From: Temnothorax longispinosus
Taxonomy: Eukaryota; Arthropoda; Insecta; Hymenoptera; Formicidae
Assembly: GCF_030848805.1 (NCBI RefSeq)
Contig: NC_092367.1
Coordinates: forward strand, 1,364,001-1,428,000
Reading direction: 5' to 3'
Length of the DNA stretch: 64,000 nt
The first letter of the stretch is position 1. Each line of letters starts with the position of its first letter. Below, piece by piece: positions 12,301 to 25,978 of the stretch. The translations under genes were made by a program, and so were the position numbers. The notes below the pieces were generated by a model that saw nothing but the letters and a program-made list of their open reading frames with translations, had not been told where the DNA came from and did no database searches.

Positions 12301-13129
12301 TATTTAATTTGCACTCCTATGAAATTATGAGTTTTAATTTAATTTTCTCTTTTGTTTTATGTACTTCTGCGCATAAACATTATTTGCTTTGTCATATGTT
12401 TTGCTTGTGGTTTGCTATTCTTACACAACATGTAATATTAAAATTCATTTATTCAGCATATTGTTATCTAATTTTTTTAAATTTTATTCAGCTATTTGTG
12501 CACATATATTAGCGTAAGTTACAAAAGGCAATAGCATAGCGAATTTTGAACAGTTCTTTCGTTGATAAAATAAAAGTGACACTTATAACTGGTTTTTTTA
12601 GATACGAAAATTATTTATTTCTTAAAGTGAAAATATAAAAACAATCGAGAGAGTATAATGTGTATTAATATTTGGACAGTTATTTCTCACTTTCCTTAAG
12701 TAATTTATAAATCTTTAAAACCGATAAAGATAATATAAATTACAGGCTAAACTTCGATAAACTTTTTTATTACTTTATTTCCTTTATTGTTTAGCGATGA
12801 AATCATTAGCGGATCTGTAACTCCTTCGCGACAGGTTCGATATAGTTGCAGGTATTATATGGTAAAAAGAGCTGCGCAACGATATCGAAACTGTTAAGGA
12901 GTTACAGAATCCCGCCTCATATCTTCATTAATCGAATCTCACGTGTATTCTTCATAAGCCTTACGTTTGAAACATTTAATATAACATCATTATACGTTGT
13001 TAAGCATACATTTTATTTGAATTTTATCAACTTTTATAACATTTTAAAATGGTAATTTATTTATTTAATAGGTTGATTTCTCTATTTCTTCAATAAAGAT
13101 TATTCATGATAATTGATTGACATTTGCAG
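12301..13129 (+). promoter_or_regulatory. Upstream region of P450 copy B, with a 107-bp inverted repeat
   Basis: No coding sequence is supported. A short inverted repeat spans 12809-12915 (GCGGATCTGTAACTCCTT and its near complement). A TTTGCAG acceptor at 13123-13129 lies five bases before the start codon, suggesting an untranslated first exon somewhere upstream. The position of that exon and of the promoter is not resolved. Confidence 0.45.
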
Positions 13130-13133
13130 GACA

Positions 13134-15944
13134 ATGGAACCCTTCGAAATTTTGTGCGGCATCGCCGCCGTAATTTTCGCTCTTTATTATTTTTTCACGT
13201 CGACTTTCGACTTTTGGAAATCACGCGGCGTTCCTGGTCCACGACCGATACCAGGATTCGGCACTTTCAAAAACGTTGTACTTGGAAAGATATCCTTCAA
13301 CGATTATTTGAAAAAACTGTACAACGACTACAAAGATGAACCGTTGGTTGGGATATTCAATGGCAGGACGCCCATACTTATCGTGAAACATCCAGATTTA
13401 ATCAAGGATATTCTTATCAAAGATTTCTCCATATTCTCCGAAAGAGGGTTCGTCTCTCACGACAGGGTGCGTATACTTTAAGTTGTTTGATTAGAAATCT
13501 AAACAAAGTGCTTTTTGTGAAAATTTTGATACATCTTTATACATTTTGAATGATGAAAATCGTGAGATTTGCTTCAAGAAGTCTTACCCTTAACCCCTTG
13601 CGTGACAAAAACATTTTGCTCCACTTGTACCAGAAAATCAAAGAATTCTGCAATAAAAATTTTAAATACTTTTTTATTAAATTTAATTTTTATATATGTA
13701 TATACAGGAGATAGAGAATATATTGCATATATATTATAAATATTAATATAGTTAAAAAATAATTTATTACATTTTATTTTAAATTTTAATAATGCATGAT
13801 ATTGTTTGAAACTTTCGCTTGGATGAAGTCCAAGTTTTCCTTTACAGGAAAAGAAACAATTTTCTTTCACATGGATGCCAAAAATGCGAATTTGTTAAAT
13901 ATTTAACGATGACGAGACAAAAATAAATATTTATATAATATAAATATTAAATCATAATAAGCACACACATATGAAATACTTTTAATTTAAAAAATACAGA
14001 GTAAAGTATATAAGAACTTTATGACAAATCTGACTTGACGCTGCCTTTATGGAAAAAGCTATGAAAAAGCTATTGTTTCATGTACTTCTTTCGTAACTAC
14101 AGTAGTTGTTTTGTAGTATAATTTTTCCGTAAGCATGGAGCTGTTGAAACGAAATCGAGTCTCGACGTTGGGATGTTGAGGGTTAAGCGAGTTTTTGTAA
14201 TGCGGTGGAATTTAATTTTGAGCTAAATTTACTCAATTGCATTTTTCTTTTTGTTATGCAGGGCGATCCGCTATCGCAAAATCTTTTCGAACTGGATTCA
14301 AAAAGATGGCGACCATTAAGAGCGAAGCTGACGCCTGCTTTTACATCCCGTAAACTAAAGGAGATGTTCGTGTTAATATCAGAGTGCTCTGACCATCTCG
14401 TCCAATACGTGGAAAAATTAGTGAACAAAAATGAGTTTATAGAATGTGTCGAGATGACGGCCAAATACACGACCGACGTCATCGGTAGGTGCGTCTTCGG
14501 CATCGAGATGGACGCAATGTCGAACGAGGACAGCGAATTTCGCAGGATAGGGAGAAATGTGTTCCATAAGCCCTTCTGCGATCGCGTACGAATCATCATC
14601 AAGGACTACTTGCCGTGGCTCTTCGATGTTCTCTATGGCTACATCCTGCCGCAATCGGAGATCACCAGATTCTTCATGCGCATTGTCCTGGAGACTATGG
14701 ACTACAGACAAAAGAATAATATTGTTAGAAAAGATTTCATTGACACGCTACGCGAATTGAAGAAACATTCGGATAAAATGGGCGATATCGGTAAATATTA
14801 TTTGCTTTTTTTTTGCTGTTTATTGTTTGAAAATTTTGTTAGACGGAGAGCTATACGAGAGTTGCATCCAAAATATAATTCTGTAATTATAGCGAGACAA
14901 AGTGTAAAATTTCGTATTGGAGCAACGTCCAATTGGTTATATCTCAGTTACTAATAATTAAATTAGTCGCAATTCTTAACATTTAAAGTAGGAAATTGAA
15001 AGATATTTCTAAAGACATTCTTTTAGATTTGACCGACAGTTTGATGGTTTCTCAAGCATATGCGTTTTTCGCTGCTGGTTTTGAAACCTCATCGACAGCG
15101 ATGGCTAACGCGTTTTACGAGCTGGCTTTAAATCAGAAAATACAGGACAGGTTGCGTGACGAAATTGATCAGGAATATATAAAACTTGCTGGCAATTTAA
15201 CATATACAAACATCAAGGAAATGAATTACTTGGATAAAGTATTCAAAGGTATCAAAAAGAAAATTTAAATAAATGAAGGACCGCGTGACAACATCGATCT
15301 TTGCAGCGGCATTATAATAATAATTTCATTGCTGATAAAACTATATAAATTGTAGTTTTTTATTGCGTACAAATGCATTTAAACAGATAGTTTGAACTAT
15401 TTTCAATATAGAAGTCTTACGAAAGTATCCACCTGCGTTTCTCTATGCGAGAAAAACGATGTCGAGTTATACTTTCAATGGTACCAAAGTTAGTATACCG
15501 AAAGGCCAAATAATATGGATTCCTATATACGCTATGCATCGAGATTCAAACATTTATCCAGAACCGGATGTCTTCGATCCAGAAAGATTTAATGAGGAAG
15601 CTGTGAGAAGCAGGCATCCGATGGTTTATCTACCTTTCGGTGACGGACAAAGAAATTGCATTGGTGCAGTAAAATTAATTTAAATGTCACCCTTCATTTC
15701 TCTTTGCGCCATTTTCAACCGGAAAAGATTTTTAATTGTGATCTGGTTTACACGATGATCAATTTTTATTTCAGGTTCCCGTTTCGCTGTTTATCAGACT
15801 AAACTTGGACTCATAAAGATATTACGAAACTACAAAGTCGAGCCTTGTAAGAAAACGGAAATACCTTTAGTCTTGCGTGACAATTTTATAATAACACCGA
15901 AAAATGGAGTTTACTTAACAATAATTAAAATCAATCGAGATTAA
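13134..15944 (+). CDS. CYP6: Cytochrome P450, CYP6-like (CYP3 clan), copy B, complete, 509 aa
   Basis: Complete five-exon gene: 13134-13466, 14262-14790, 15003-15248, 15412-15663, 15775-15944. All junctions are GT-AG and keep frame, totalling 510 codons with stop, the usual P450 length. Residues 4-22 form the N-terminal ER anchor, followed by the proline hinge GVPGPRPIPGFG. The I-helix AAGFETSS is near 311-318, ExxR at 370-373, FDPERF at 424-429, and the heme loop F445-G454 with cysteine 452. Exon 3 is best started at 15003, because the nearer AG at 14990-14991 would break the frame. The family oxidises lipophilic xenobiotics or hormones with NADPH-P450 reductase; the substrate here is unknown. 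Neighbours are its near-identical sister copy and dead fragments. Confidence 0.95.
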
Positions 15945-15957
15945 TTTAACTAGCTCT

Positions 15958-15962
15958 TTCTT

Positions 15963-15995
<33 letters not shown>

Positions 15996-16056
15996 TTCTC
16001 TCTCTCTCTCTCTCTCTGTCTCTCTTTCTTTCTCTCTCTCTCTCTCTCATTTTCTC
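15958..16056 (+). repeat. (CT)n microsatellite after copy B
   Basis: CT-rich tract interrupted by GT and TTT units, in the same position as the tract after copy A. Confidence 0.9.
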
Positions 16057-16255
16057 TTATAAAACATACGTATATAAAAAATGGTTAAGAAAATCTTTGT
16101 CAAGAGATGTAATAATAAGAGTCACTTTTTCCACTACAACACATGTATGTATAGTACTTATCTTACTGACATCGTATAGTAATTTCTCATCGCGACATCA
16201 GTCAGACAGCAATTAAGTCGTTTAAATTTAATTGTAATATATTAGGTATATAATC

Positions 16256-16331
16256 TAGGGCGGCAGTGTGGTCTAGTGGTAGAGCTCCAGACTCGTAATC
16301 TGTGGGACCAGGTTCGAGTCCACTAGAGCCA
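16256..16331 (+). repeat. tRNA-Thr-like sequence (tRNA-derived element or pseudo-tRNA)
   Basis: Perfect matches to the RNA polymerase III A box (TGGTCTAGTGG, 16269-16279) and B box (GGTTCGAGTCC, 16311-16321). The anticodon arm is CCAGA-CTCGTAA-TCTGT, giving anticodon CGT (threonine). However the T stem has only two good pairs and the acceptor ends do not pair well, so a working tRNA is unlikely; a tRNA-derived SINE head or pseudo-tRNA fits better. It is present only in unit B. Confidence 0.7.
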
Positions 16332-16416
16332 TGAAGTATGGAATGTTTTTCCGATAGCGCGCCGTGCAAGATAGGCTCTTGTGCGGAAAAAACGGAAAAT
16401 ACGTTCTATAACGTAT

Positions 16417-17164
16417 ACGTTTTCGAATTATTACATTCGTCCACGTTCTCTCCGCTTATAATTTGGCACGACTTGGATGGCGACAGGTTAGTATTAACGG
16501 TCACATTGTTGCGAACGCTAGTGCAAACACATTTACGAGCTGATACGTGGCATTATCGCGAATGCAATTTGCATTCAAGACCGCGACACCCTGTGTATTC
16601 AAGTACGACAGTATAATACGTACGTCACGTTTATCACTTGTTCCAACAATCGAATCGACAATTTCAGAAAGAAAGAAGAAAAATAACAAATTCTTAAATT
16701 TCATTCTCGCATGTATGTAGAAAGAAGTCGCTATGTTACACATCCGCACATCATCGTCAAACGAAGAAGCCGGAAATTGGAGTCGTTTCGAATGGAAAAG
16801 TAAGTAAAATGGAGAAATCGATCTCTCGACTCTCCGGCGCGGTATTTTCTCTTCCCCGAAACATTGGAATGACGAGTAAAACAATATCGACACCAATTAC
16901 ACTAATGAAAAATTATTATTCATTTTATATCTCTCAAAGTACTACATTGTGCGCGTTACAAGTCGAGCGTCCGAACAATTACTGCATTGTGCGCTTCTTT
17001 AACAGCGAGCCTTTCAATTTCTGAACACCGGCTTAGTTTTACACTGCGTTGTTGGTATGTTATGTATACGTACATTAAATTATTTTTTTCTGCATTGTAC
17101 ACTTAGATAATCGTTAAAACAACATTAACGTGTCTGTGTTCGCTTTTATTCTTACTTTACTACT
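16417..17164 (+). other. Noncoding flank of unit B
   Basis: Matches 5871-6303 of unit A, with an extra stretch of about 310 bp (roughly 16495-16805) that is missing from A. No gene is supported. Confidence 0.6.
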
Positions 17165-17280
17165 TGTTAGTAAGCGATGAGGTGCATTGCTCGAGGTCGA
17201 TGATCTTTCACGTGCTTATATTTAAAAAATAAAAACAATCTCTTGTTTCTTTCGTTTTTCTACTCCGCAGTCCGCAGTAT

Positions 17281-18234
17281 TTGAAGAAACATCAAGATCG
17301 TCGGGGCTCACTCTTTATTATTACCTTACGTCGAACTTCGACTTTTGGAAATCACGCGGCGTCCGCGGTCCACAATCTATACCATTATTTGGAAATTTCA
17401 AAAAATGTTATATTTTCGAAGATATCCGCAGACAATTATTTGACGAAAATATATAACGAGTACGAAGACGAACCATTAATTGGGATATTCGCTAGAACGA
17501 CACCTGTTCTTATTTTAAGAGATCCTGACTTAATTAAAAATGTCCTTATCAAAGATTTCTCCGTATTCGCTCATAGAGGACTATCCACTTTCGAAAAGGT
17601 CGAATATTTAAAACTATTATATAATTCAGAAAAGATATTGAACAAGACACACACGGCGCAAATTCTTTAAAGATTTACATATACTTTTATAATTTTCGTA
17701 TAATGAAACTAATAAAGAAATATGAAATATGCCTCCAAAAGCCTTAAGTAAGTTTTTACAAGTTATAGAATTTTATTTTGAGCTAAATTTATTTCATTAC
17801 ACACACAAGAGAAGAAGTGTTAAATTAAGACTTATATAGGTATTCTTGTATTAAGCAAGAATCTATAATTCTTTTTATAAGAATTTCAACTTTTTTTCTT
17901 GATTAAACTACATAAATATCTTCATTCAAACAAGTTTTCTTCGTTTAACACAATTTATATCTCATTTCAAAATTCTTGCTTATATACAAGAATATAAGTC
18001 TTGATTTAACACTTCCTTTTTTCTATGCAATTTTATCTCATAGACCGAGTTATCGCAACATCTCTTCTCTTTGAAGCCGAAGAGATGGCGACCGTTGAGA
18101 GTAAAGCAGTCGCCTGTTTTTACATCATACTTAAGGAATCCAGATTTAATTATAGGGATGAAACGGTGAGAATACAAGAAAGCTATTTCACAAGTTTTCA
18201 AACAATGAGACATGTTATAAGAATAATTTTATAA
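17281..18234 (+). pseudogene. P450 (CYP6-like) pseudogene, unit B
   Basis: Exon-1-like sequence starts near 17300 and reads FDFWKSRGV (17337) in one frame. After a six-A run at 17400 the homology continues in another frame (KISADNYLTKIYNEYEDEPL, then VLIKDFSVF), so one extra A breaks the gene. A degraded exon-2 start follows at about 18044-18130, running into an exon-1/intron-1-like tail. Exons 3-5 are absent. It is the partner of the fragment at 7131-7965 and shares its structure. Confidence 0.87.
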
Positions 18235-19275
18235 ACCACAATATATATATATTAAATAAAATTAACTTTTACTTATTTTATGCCGACTTTTTCTATAAGT
18301 ATTATATAATAAACATACTATTTGTAACAAAGATAATGAGAGACTTAAATGTAAAAGGTTTATTATACTTATCATTGTGGTTATCTCACATACTTTATAC
18401 GTTATTATTTCTTTATACAGATAAATAAATTATCTATATAGAAATTTGTTGTATAGCAATAAAAAAGCAAGAAGATATATGCGAGATATACCGACATATA
18501 CATGTTTAGTATGTAATATTTGCCTATTAAAAAAGAATATAAACTTTCTAAATCTGAATCAGTGAATAGTCACTGATATCAGTGTAACGTATGCTTTTCC
18601 TGAATCAGTGGCATACTTTACACTGATATCAGTGACTATTTACTGATTCACAGTACTATTCACTGATTCAGATTTAGAGAAAAAGGATCTTGAAAGAAAA
18701 AATACGATTTGAGAAATGCGTGTTATATATTTATTTATAAATTTCAGTATTACGTTAAAATATGATCAATTTATGTCTACATGTATATCATGTATCAGCG
18801 AATCTTATGTGTATATCTAAAAATAATTTTCAATAATAAATGCTAAACTTTCAGTTGTTGGAATTTGGTCGAAAATCTACAGTTATTTTTAATTAATTTA
18901 TCTTACTTTTGTTTCTTAAAAGACATTTAAAATAATTTAAAATAATCGTGTAAAATAATAAATACATAAGACATAAACATTGATACACTTGGAAAATGTA
19001 CAGAACTGTTTACAAAATATTTGTGCATATACATGCGCGCACGTGTGTATATATACATAGGTATATGCGTAAGTGCATATGTCATGAAAAAAGTTTTTAT
19101 ATGTCAATTATGCGAATACTATATTTATAAAACTTTAATGGCATAATAATTAAAATTGAGTAATATAAGACTCTTTTTCTGTAATAAATTGTACAAACGT
19201 CATGATCTATAAATTCAATGGTTATTTTGCTAATATTTGCAAATTTTGCAAATATAAATTACGCCAATAAGTAAT
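18235..19275 (+). other. Noncoding tail of duplication unit B
   Basis: Matches 7966-8822. After 19275 the similarity to unit A ends. A (TTTGCAAA)-type short duplication near 19228-19256 is specific to this copy. No gene is seen. Confidence 0.7.
18542..18683. mobile_element. 142-bp palindromic MITE
   Basis: Inverted repeat with ends TTTCTAAATCTGAATCAGTG and its complement and inner repeats of CACTGATATCAGTG. It is present in unit B but absent from the same site in unit A (about 8275), so it inserted after the duplication. Confidence 0.8.
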
Positions 19276-19480
19276 TTATTAATTTCTATAAAGAAATTAA
19301 TAAAGAAATGTGTCAAGTTTCTTCTCAAATTATGCAAATAAACAAATGCGTTTATTCAATTCACTAGTATCTTATAATTTTTTAATATCTTATAAAGGGA
19401 AAGTTCAGAACTGAACTCCGCCGATTCTGATGAAACAGATTAGACATTAGGATTAGACAGAAAATTCGCCCAAATGTAAT

Positions 19481-19950
19481 GATACCCCTATTTGAGTGCA
19501 GACGGTCAACCGTTTCCGAGATGACCGAGATATTTTAATAATAAATTTAGTAGTCTTTAGTCTTTAGAGTTTATTAGAACAATTACACACTCACCAGTAT
19601 TTGTGGCGTAGTATGGATATGGTAACTGTCTCATTATTTTATTTATACGACATTTTATATCATGACTATTTACATTATAATTTATATATAATATAAATTT
19701 TTATATTAAAATAATTAATTTTTTATACTGACAATATTTATTTTTATCATAAAACATTATTGTATAAAAACAAATAATTTAATTGTGGAATTTAAACTCC
19801 AGCCTATATAAATTATAAGGCAGTTACCATAGCCACATTACACATATTAAAATATGAGTGTCGTAATAAACTTTACTCTAAAAACGCCATTAAATTATTA
19901 ATAAAATATTTCGAAAACAATTGACCGTCTGCGTCCAAATAGGAGTATCA
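19481..19950. mobile_element. 470-bp foldback element
   Basis: Left end GATACCCCTATTTGAGTGC (19481) pairs with the right end GTCCAAATAGGAGTATC (to 19950). Inner parts also pair, for example TATGGTAACTG near 19616 with CAGTTACCATAG near 19821. No coding sequence is present. Confidence 0.75.
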
Positions 19951-20056
19951 ATATTCAGAGTAAGGACCAAAGCACATAATATAGCGTACAGCTATATATG
20001 ACGGTAGTTTTGTCTGTAAGGGCCAAAGCACATATGAAACTTCAGTTCTGGGTAGC

Positions 20057-20200
20057 GATCATGTAACTTTTTCCCTAGAGCGGAAACGTGAAAAGTAAAA
20101 AGTTTCATGTAACTATCTCTTTCTATTGGTATTGAATAAAAAGAGATAAACTTTTCACTTTTCACGTTTCCGTCCTAGGGGAGAAGATACATGATTGATC
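20057..20200. repeat. 144-bp inverted repeat
   Basis: GATCATGTAACTTTTTCCC at the left pairs imperfectly with the GGGGAGAAGATACATGATTGATC end, and the CGGAAACGTGAAAAG arm pairs with its complement at 20153-20172. It is probably a MITE. Confidence 0.65.
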
Positions 20201-21425
20201 CCCTAAGCCTTCCCTTGTTAAAAAAGCGGATGTCCATTCGAGGAAAACATTCTTAAAACGGTTTTAATAGTTGACAATACAAACTTTGACTTTTTTTAAA
20301 TAACACAATATCGTTGATTTTCTTGACGTCTTTATTGGTCGACGAATTGGCACTAACTCCACTAGTATGAAGCGAACTCTTTTTCGTTGATATTGCCGTG
20401 GATACCATATGTATTGACACTTTACTTCGAGTTTTGTTGTATACATTTTCCTAGAAGATATTACATATTAAATATATTATGAAATTTGTTTAACCATCAA
20501 AGTCATTCTTCTAAAAAATTAAGTGTCATAAAAAAACGATATTCCATAGTAACAATTTGTTTTATCGTGATAAAATCTTTTTATTTAAGCTTAAGTGAAT
20601 TTAAATATTTACATATGTGTATTGTATATAGGTATGTATACAGAGTGTGTTTGATTAACGTATATCATCGAGAAAAATTGCATATTCTAAGTAAGAAACT
20701 CAGTCAAAAAGTCCTCTACAGTTTTTGGATATGTTTAATATTAAGCGAGATATTGTAAGTTGATGTTTAAATAATTTTTCAAGTCAATTAAGCACAACGA
20801 TTTACGCGCCGCATTCTTGGTAAACATAACAAAATTTATTTTTTGTATCAGTTTTTTTAACACATTCTAAGCAGTGTTCTTTTGACTTCAAAGTATAGTA
20901 CACAAGTTTTCAGTCTTGAGATTTCGAGGCAATGCCATTCTTATTTGTAGAATGTGCAGACATGCATCTCATTTATTCGGGTACTTGATTTAAGAAATTA
21001 TTCAAATTTTAACTTACAGTACCTTGCCATCTCAAGAATATGCTGTTGCAATAGTACCCCAACTTCTTTAAATACTTCTATTATACTACATAAAAACTCT
21101 AAAGAGATACAAAAGTGTCTAAAAAATGAGAAACTATTGCAACAGATTCTTGAGACCAAATAAAGTTAAAAAGTTTTGTACTACATTTCCTTCAACAAAC
21201 AATTATCGAGATATTGTAAACTAACAAATAAATATTGTAAATATTAAAAAAATAAACAAATTTTTCTTATGTATCTCAAAAATTATTAGACAAATAAAAA
21301 AATGTTTCAGACAAAAGTTGATAAAATTAATTAGTACAAAACAATAATATAATAAAAAATAGAAGTTTCCATTTAAAACATTTGACTGGGCCCAACACGG
21401 GTCCTGGATAATCTAATAAGTTAAT
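20201..21425. other. Tail-to-tail spacer between P450 block and M16 protease
   Basis: AT-rich, no supported gene. A small inverted repeat spans 21030-21155 (TCTCAAGAATATGCTGTTGC and a near complement). The 3' UTR of the minus-strand protease must lie in the right part; its polyadenylation site is not resolved. Confidence 0.5.
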
Positions 21426-24291
21426 CTATTGGTTCCCTTCAAATCCAACAACCTTCATCTGACACAATTTTTCATCAACCTCCTCCTTTATGAGTTTTTC
21501 AACCTGTTTTAAATTGTGACACCCTAAATATACATATATATATATTCTGTATTTAAAAGTAAAACAGTCACCTTATAAAAACTAAGTAATTCCTGCTGTG
21601 TTATTGTCTCTAAGTAAGCTACTTCAATATTTACTCGATTGAAGTTATATTGTTGGCTCATTATCTCATTCCAATATAAAGCGTTCCGTGCAATTAACGT
21701 TTTAGGTTTCTCCAAACGTAATTTAGCTAGAGTTTTCTTGTGTTTCTCAAATTCTTCTGCTGACATGGTAGATATGTATTCCTGAAATATAATTATAGTG
21801 ATAGTAATGGTACTTTAATAAATACCTTCATGTTATTACATTATATAAATGGATTGTTATATTTATTTAATCATATAATATTCTAGAATATTGTGTGACA
21901 TAATTAAATAAAAAATATGTAGTTGAATTAATCTATTAATTCAGTTAACATATATTATATTATGTAAGTTCTAATAAAAAACGACAACAATAAACTTTGA
22001 CTTTTTTAGAAATAGATATATAAGTTCTAATTATATTTATCTATTAATCCAAGTAACATACATTATATATTATAAGTTCTTATTATCTTACCAACATAGA
22101 ATCCACGAATGAATCAATTTGTTTCTCGACATATTGCGGATGTTTGTCATTTTGTACAATGACATATAAACCTTGCGTCCAGTGCAATTTATGTATACCG
22201 CTATATGCTATATGGCCATCTCCTTTTTTCTTGTTTCTATACATATACGTATGAGTTTTAAATGTATTGCAGCAAGGCTCTGCAATAATTTGTGCCAAGA
22301 GTTCTAAGAGCATATTTGACTCCGTTGACTGTAGACCAGTTGCGTAGTACACCGTGGTACAAGAAATATTATTCAACTTATTTTCTACCTCAAATAGAAA
22401 GTGACAACCTAGAGTAATTATATATTATTGTATAGTACTGTTACATACTACGTCATATAAACAACATTGATTCATTAAAAAGTAATTAAATAGTAGTTTC
22501 TGAAACAAATGTTATTGCAGATAAAATGACATTAATAACAAATAATTTTCTAATACATACATTTTCAAATACATATATTTGTTTTCCTCATATAAATTAC
22601 AATAAATTACGCTTTTTATATTTTTATTTTTACTTTCTTAAGGATATTATAATATCTACACAAGACCATTAAAAGGAACAATAAAATTCTTTATATTACA
22701 ATTTTAATATAAATTTTGTAATATAAATTGAAAAAAATTCTGCAAACATATTAATTTTTACAAATTTTATAAGCACAATTTGATTATGTCATGCGCTTAC
22801 CATCTTCTAGTTTAATTTCACGCTGCACGGGCCATTCGAACACAGGTACTATGTTAGGCACCGCAGTTTTCAACTTTGACTCAATTAAGTTCACTGCTTT
22901 TTTAGCTTCTGTTGCAGTTACGTTGCCGTGTATTAAGCACTCTACGTGCACTTTACTAAATAGTTGTGCTACAAACTGTTGAAATCTACCGACACTTAGA
23001 TCTATATGTTATTACAGAAATTTTAATTATATGTCATTAATATATGCTTTAATACTGCAAAGGATTAAAAACAATTTTTGAGAAAAAAAAGAAGATAATT
23101 TTTGACAAGAAATATCAATTCTCGTTTACACTTACAAGCAGTATATTCCAATAATGTATCCTTATACCAAGCTTTGTCTGACAACAAGATCTTAAGATTA
23201 TGTAATGTATCGTAATAAGGTCGTCCAGTAGTCCAATTTGCCAAGTACCTGATATACTGTAAGCCGTTCTATGATATATAAATATCCTATTTAACTAAAT
23301 TTATGAAACTGATGCATTTATTATACATACATTGTCCTTTAGAATTTTAAACATTATCGGATCAACCTTACAATTTAACATTTGGTCAATAATTTTTTCT
23401 AACAGCACATATTGTTTGTCATTGTAACCTTGTATAGAAAGCTAAAAGAGAAATTATATCTTTTAATTTATAACTACCTTTTTATAAAATATTTTTATAA
23501 GACATTATACAAAACATGAAACATGAAATAAGTGTTCATATTTGATAAACATTATTTAAACATTGTTTAAACATTATTTTATAGAAACAAAATTGAGCAC
23601 AAATAACGATAATTATACACAAAAAATAACATCTAATTTTTGTATAACCAACATTTATGTATATAAAATAGCAATTGTTTACATACGCGTTACTAATATT
23701 AATAACAATAAATTGAATAATAATTTTAATCAATTCATATTAAATAAGCCATTTACAGTCCGAACTTGGATCTTAGTAGTCTAATAATATTTTTTGTGTA
23801 CATACATATATTTTTCCCAACTTTAAATAAATATGAATAATGATTTATTCGAATAATCAAACTAATTTAAATAATATAAAATATATTACTGTTATTATAT
23901 ATGTACTTACTATTATACCACTATCATAACTAGTAATTTTCCATTCTAAACCAGCCAATTTAGCAGCATCTGTATATGTATTATAAGAATTAAGAAGTAG
24001 CTCAACATATATATAAGTCAAATTAAAACTGAGGGGATCCATGCATGTAAGCGGACTATAAATCAAAGACAAAAAATATTGTATATACTTATGAAAAAAT
24101 ATGTTTTCCTTTTGTTACAAAAGAAAAGATTATAGCACTACGTTGAATCATTATCTTTAAAGATGTTTTTAAATAACAATATTTATACGTAGAGGTATAT
24201 AATGACAAATTTTATTTTAAATAGTTTAATTTTTTTAATGATAATGTGTGGTTTTAAAAATAATTAATTAATTATTTATTTTATATATATA

Positions 24292-24343
<52 letters not shown>

Positions 24344-25929
24344 ACTAATCACATATTGTATGTTACAAATTAAATTAAATTATTTCATTGTCTAATTTGT
24401 ATGAATTACCAGAATACTTTAAAAATTTTATTTAAAAATATTTCAGCATTGTATAAAACAACGAAGTCTTTTATCTTTTGCAATCACGCTTATCCCATAC
24501 CTGTAAAATTTAAATAACATTATTGCTTTTGGTACAAGAAATTCATCGTCCTTTTTATACCAAAGTTTTATAAACGGTCTATTCTCCAAAAGAATAGGAA
24601 ACCTTTCTACCTATAAAATTTTATCTATTAATATACATTTACCTATATTATAACATGCAAATACAGAATAAGATTAAAATTGGTAGTATGTATAATGAGT
24701 AAAAGACAATTTGGACAATATGTAAAAACAAGCGCTTATAACAAAAAATGTTTGCACCACATCTTTCTACTTTTAACACAGTTTCTTGGCTTTGTTTCAT
24801 GTAGGTATATATTAGTCCTAAAAGATTAACGTATATTCTTTTCAAGTTAGTGCAAAAATATACATATATTCAAAAAACACTGCATGACCATTACATTAAA
24901 CTACATAAACATAAACCATTACATTACATAAAAAATATGTAAAGAAGACAGAATTTGTTTTAAGCTACATTAACACTTACAGATTCTATTACACGTTAAG
25001 TTTATACTTTAGGAATATTTTGCTTAATATTATCAAGTGATTGTCAAGGATTAATATTGAAAAAAATAATAATTTTAATTACATTAGTTTGTGGCTTAAT
25101 ATCAAGCGTGGTTGCTATAAATTCATTCTTAGAAGGCAACGTCAGATCCGGGCTATAGCCAGCGTGATTCCACATGTTCATTGTTTCTTTGGGTACCTTT
25201 ACCTTTTTATATTCAACGCCGCACCAATATTCTCTTTCATTCGCTATTATTTCGCACTCTATTGCAATTACGTAAATTTTGATATTTTGCGGCTTCAAAT
25301 ATTCCACTACCTGCTCGATCAAATCTGGTCGCCAAATCTGGTCAGTGCAAACAATTTCCGCACACAAAACTTCATCCATGGGATATTCCTGCAACGCTCT
25401 GGCCGCAGAAGCCACATAATTATTAAGCAAAGACTCTTCCTTATAATGGAAATTCATATTTGTAATATCTCTGTATTCCTGTAAGTGTAAAATCATGTAA
25501 CTTCATATGTAATACACAGTATTAAAGTACACAGTGCTCGGTAAATTGCGATCCTACAATTCGCCGGCACGTAAGATTATATTTTATTTCATCAAAATTA
25601 CATCGTAAATCCATTCAATTGGGCCTTTCAGCTTCAGCATATTAATATATTGAAACAGTAGTTGAATAATATCTTCTGTATGCCGAATACCTTCTTCGGT
25701 TAGATAGAAAATGACTTTAAAATTCTCACAGAATTTTCCACGTAAAGTTTTTTGAGCTTTCAAGAGAGTACACCAATTCCTGGCATATAAAGCCGACCAT
25801 AATGACCCTTTTCCTTTACATTCAAGTAAATAAGAAAAGTAATACTCAGTCTGTGTTAACAAATAAGCAATAAATATGAGCGTCAAATAAAATATGACAT
25901 AATTATATATGTTATAATAATTACAATTT

Positions 25930-25978
<49 letters not shown>

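Noticed and set aside
14183..14602. 139-codon minus-strand open frame (with a counterpart at 574-990)
   Set aside because: Antisense shadow of P450 exon 2; appears in both copies only because the exon is duplicated.
16256..16331. Functional tRNA-Thr gene
   Set aside because: The T stem and acceptor stem do not pair properly although A and B boxes are perfect.
24296..24341. Replication origin or satellite signal
   Set aside because: It is only an (AT)n microsatellite in an intron.
25041..25484. 147-codon plus-strand open frame
   Set aside because: It mirrors exon 5 of the M16 protease, whose homology is clear on the other strand.
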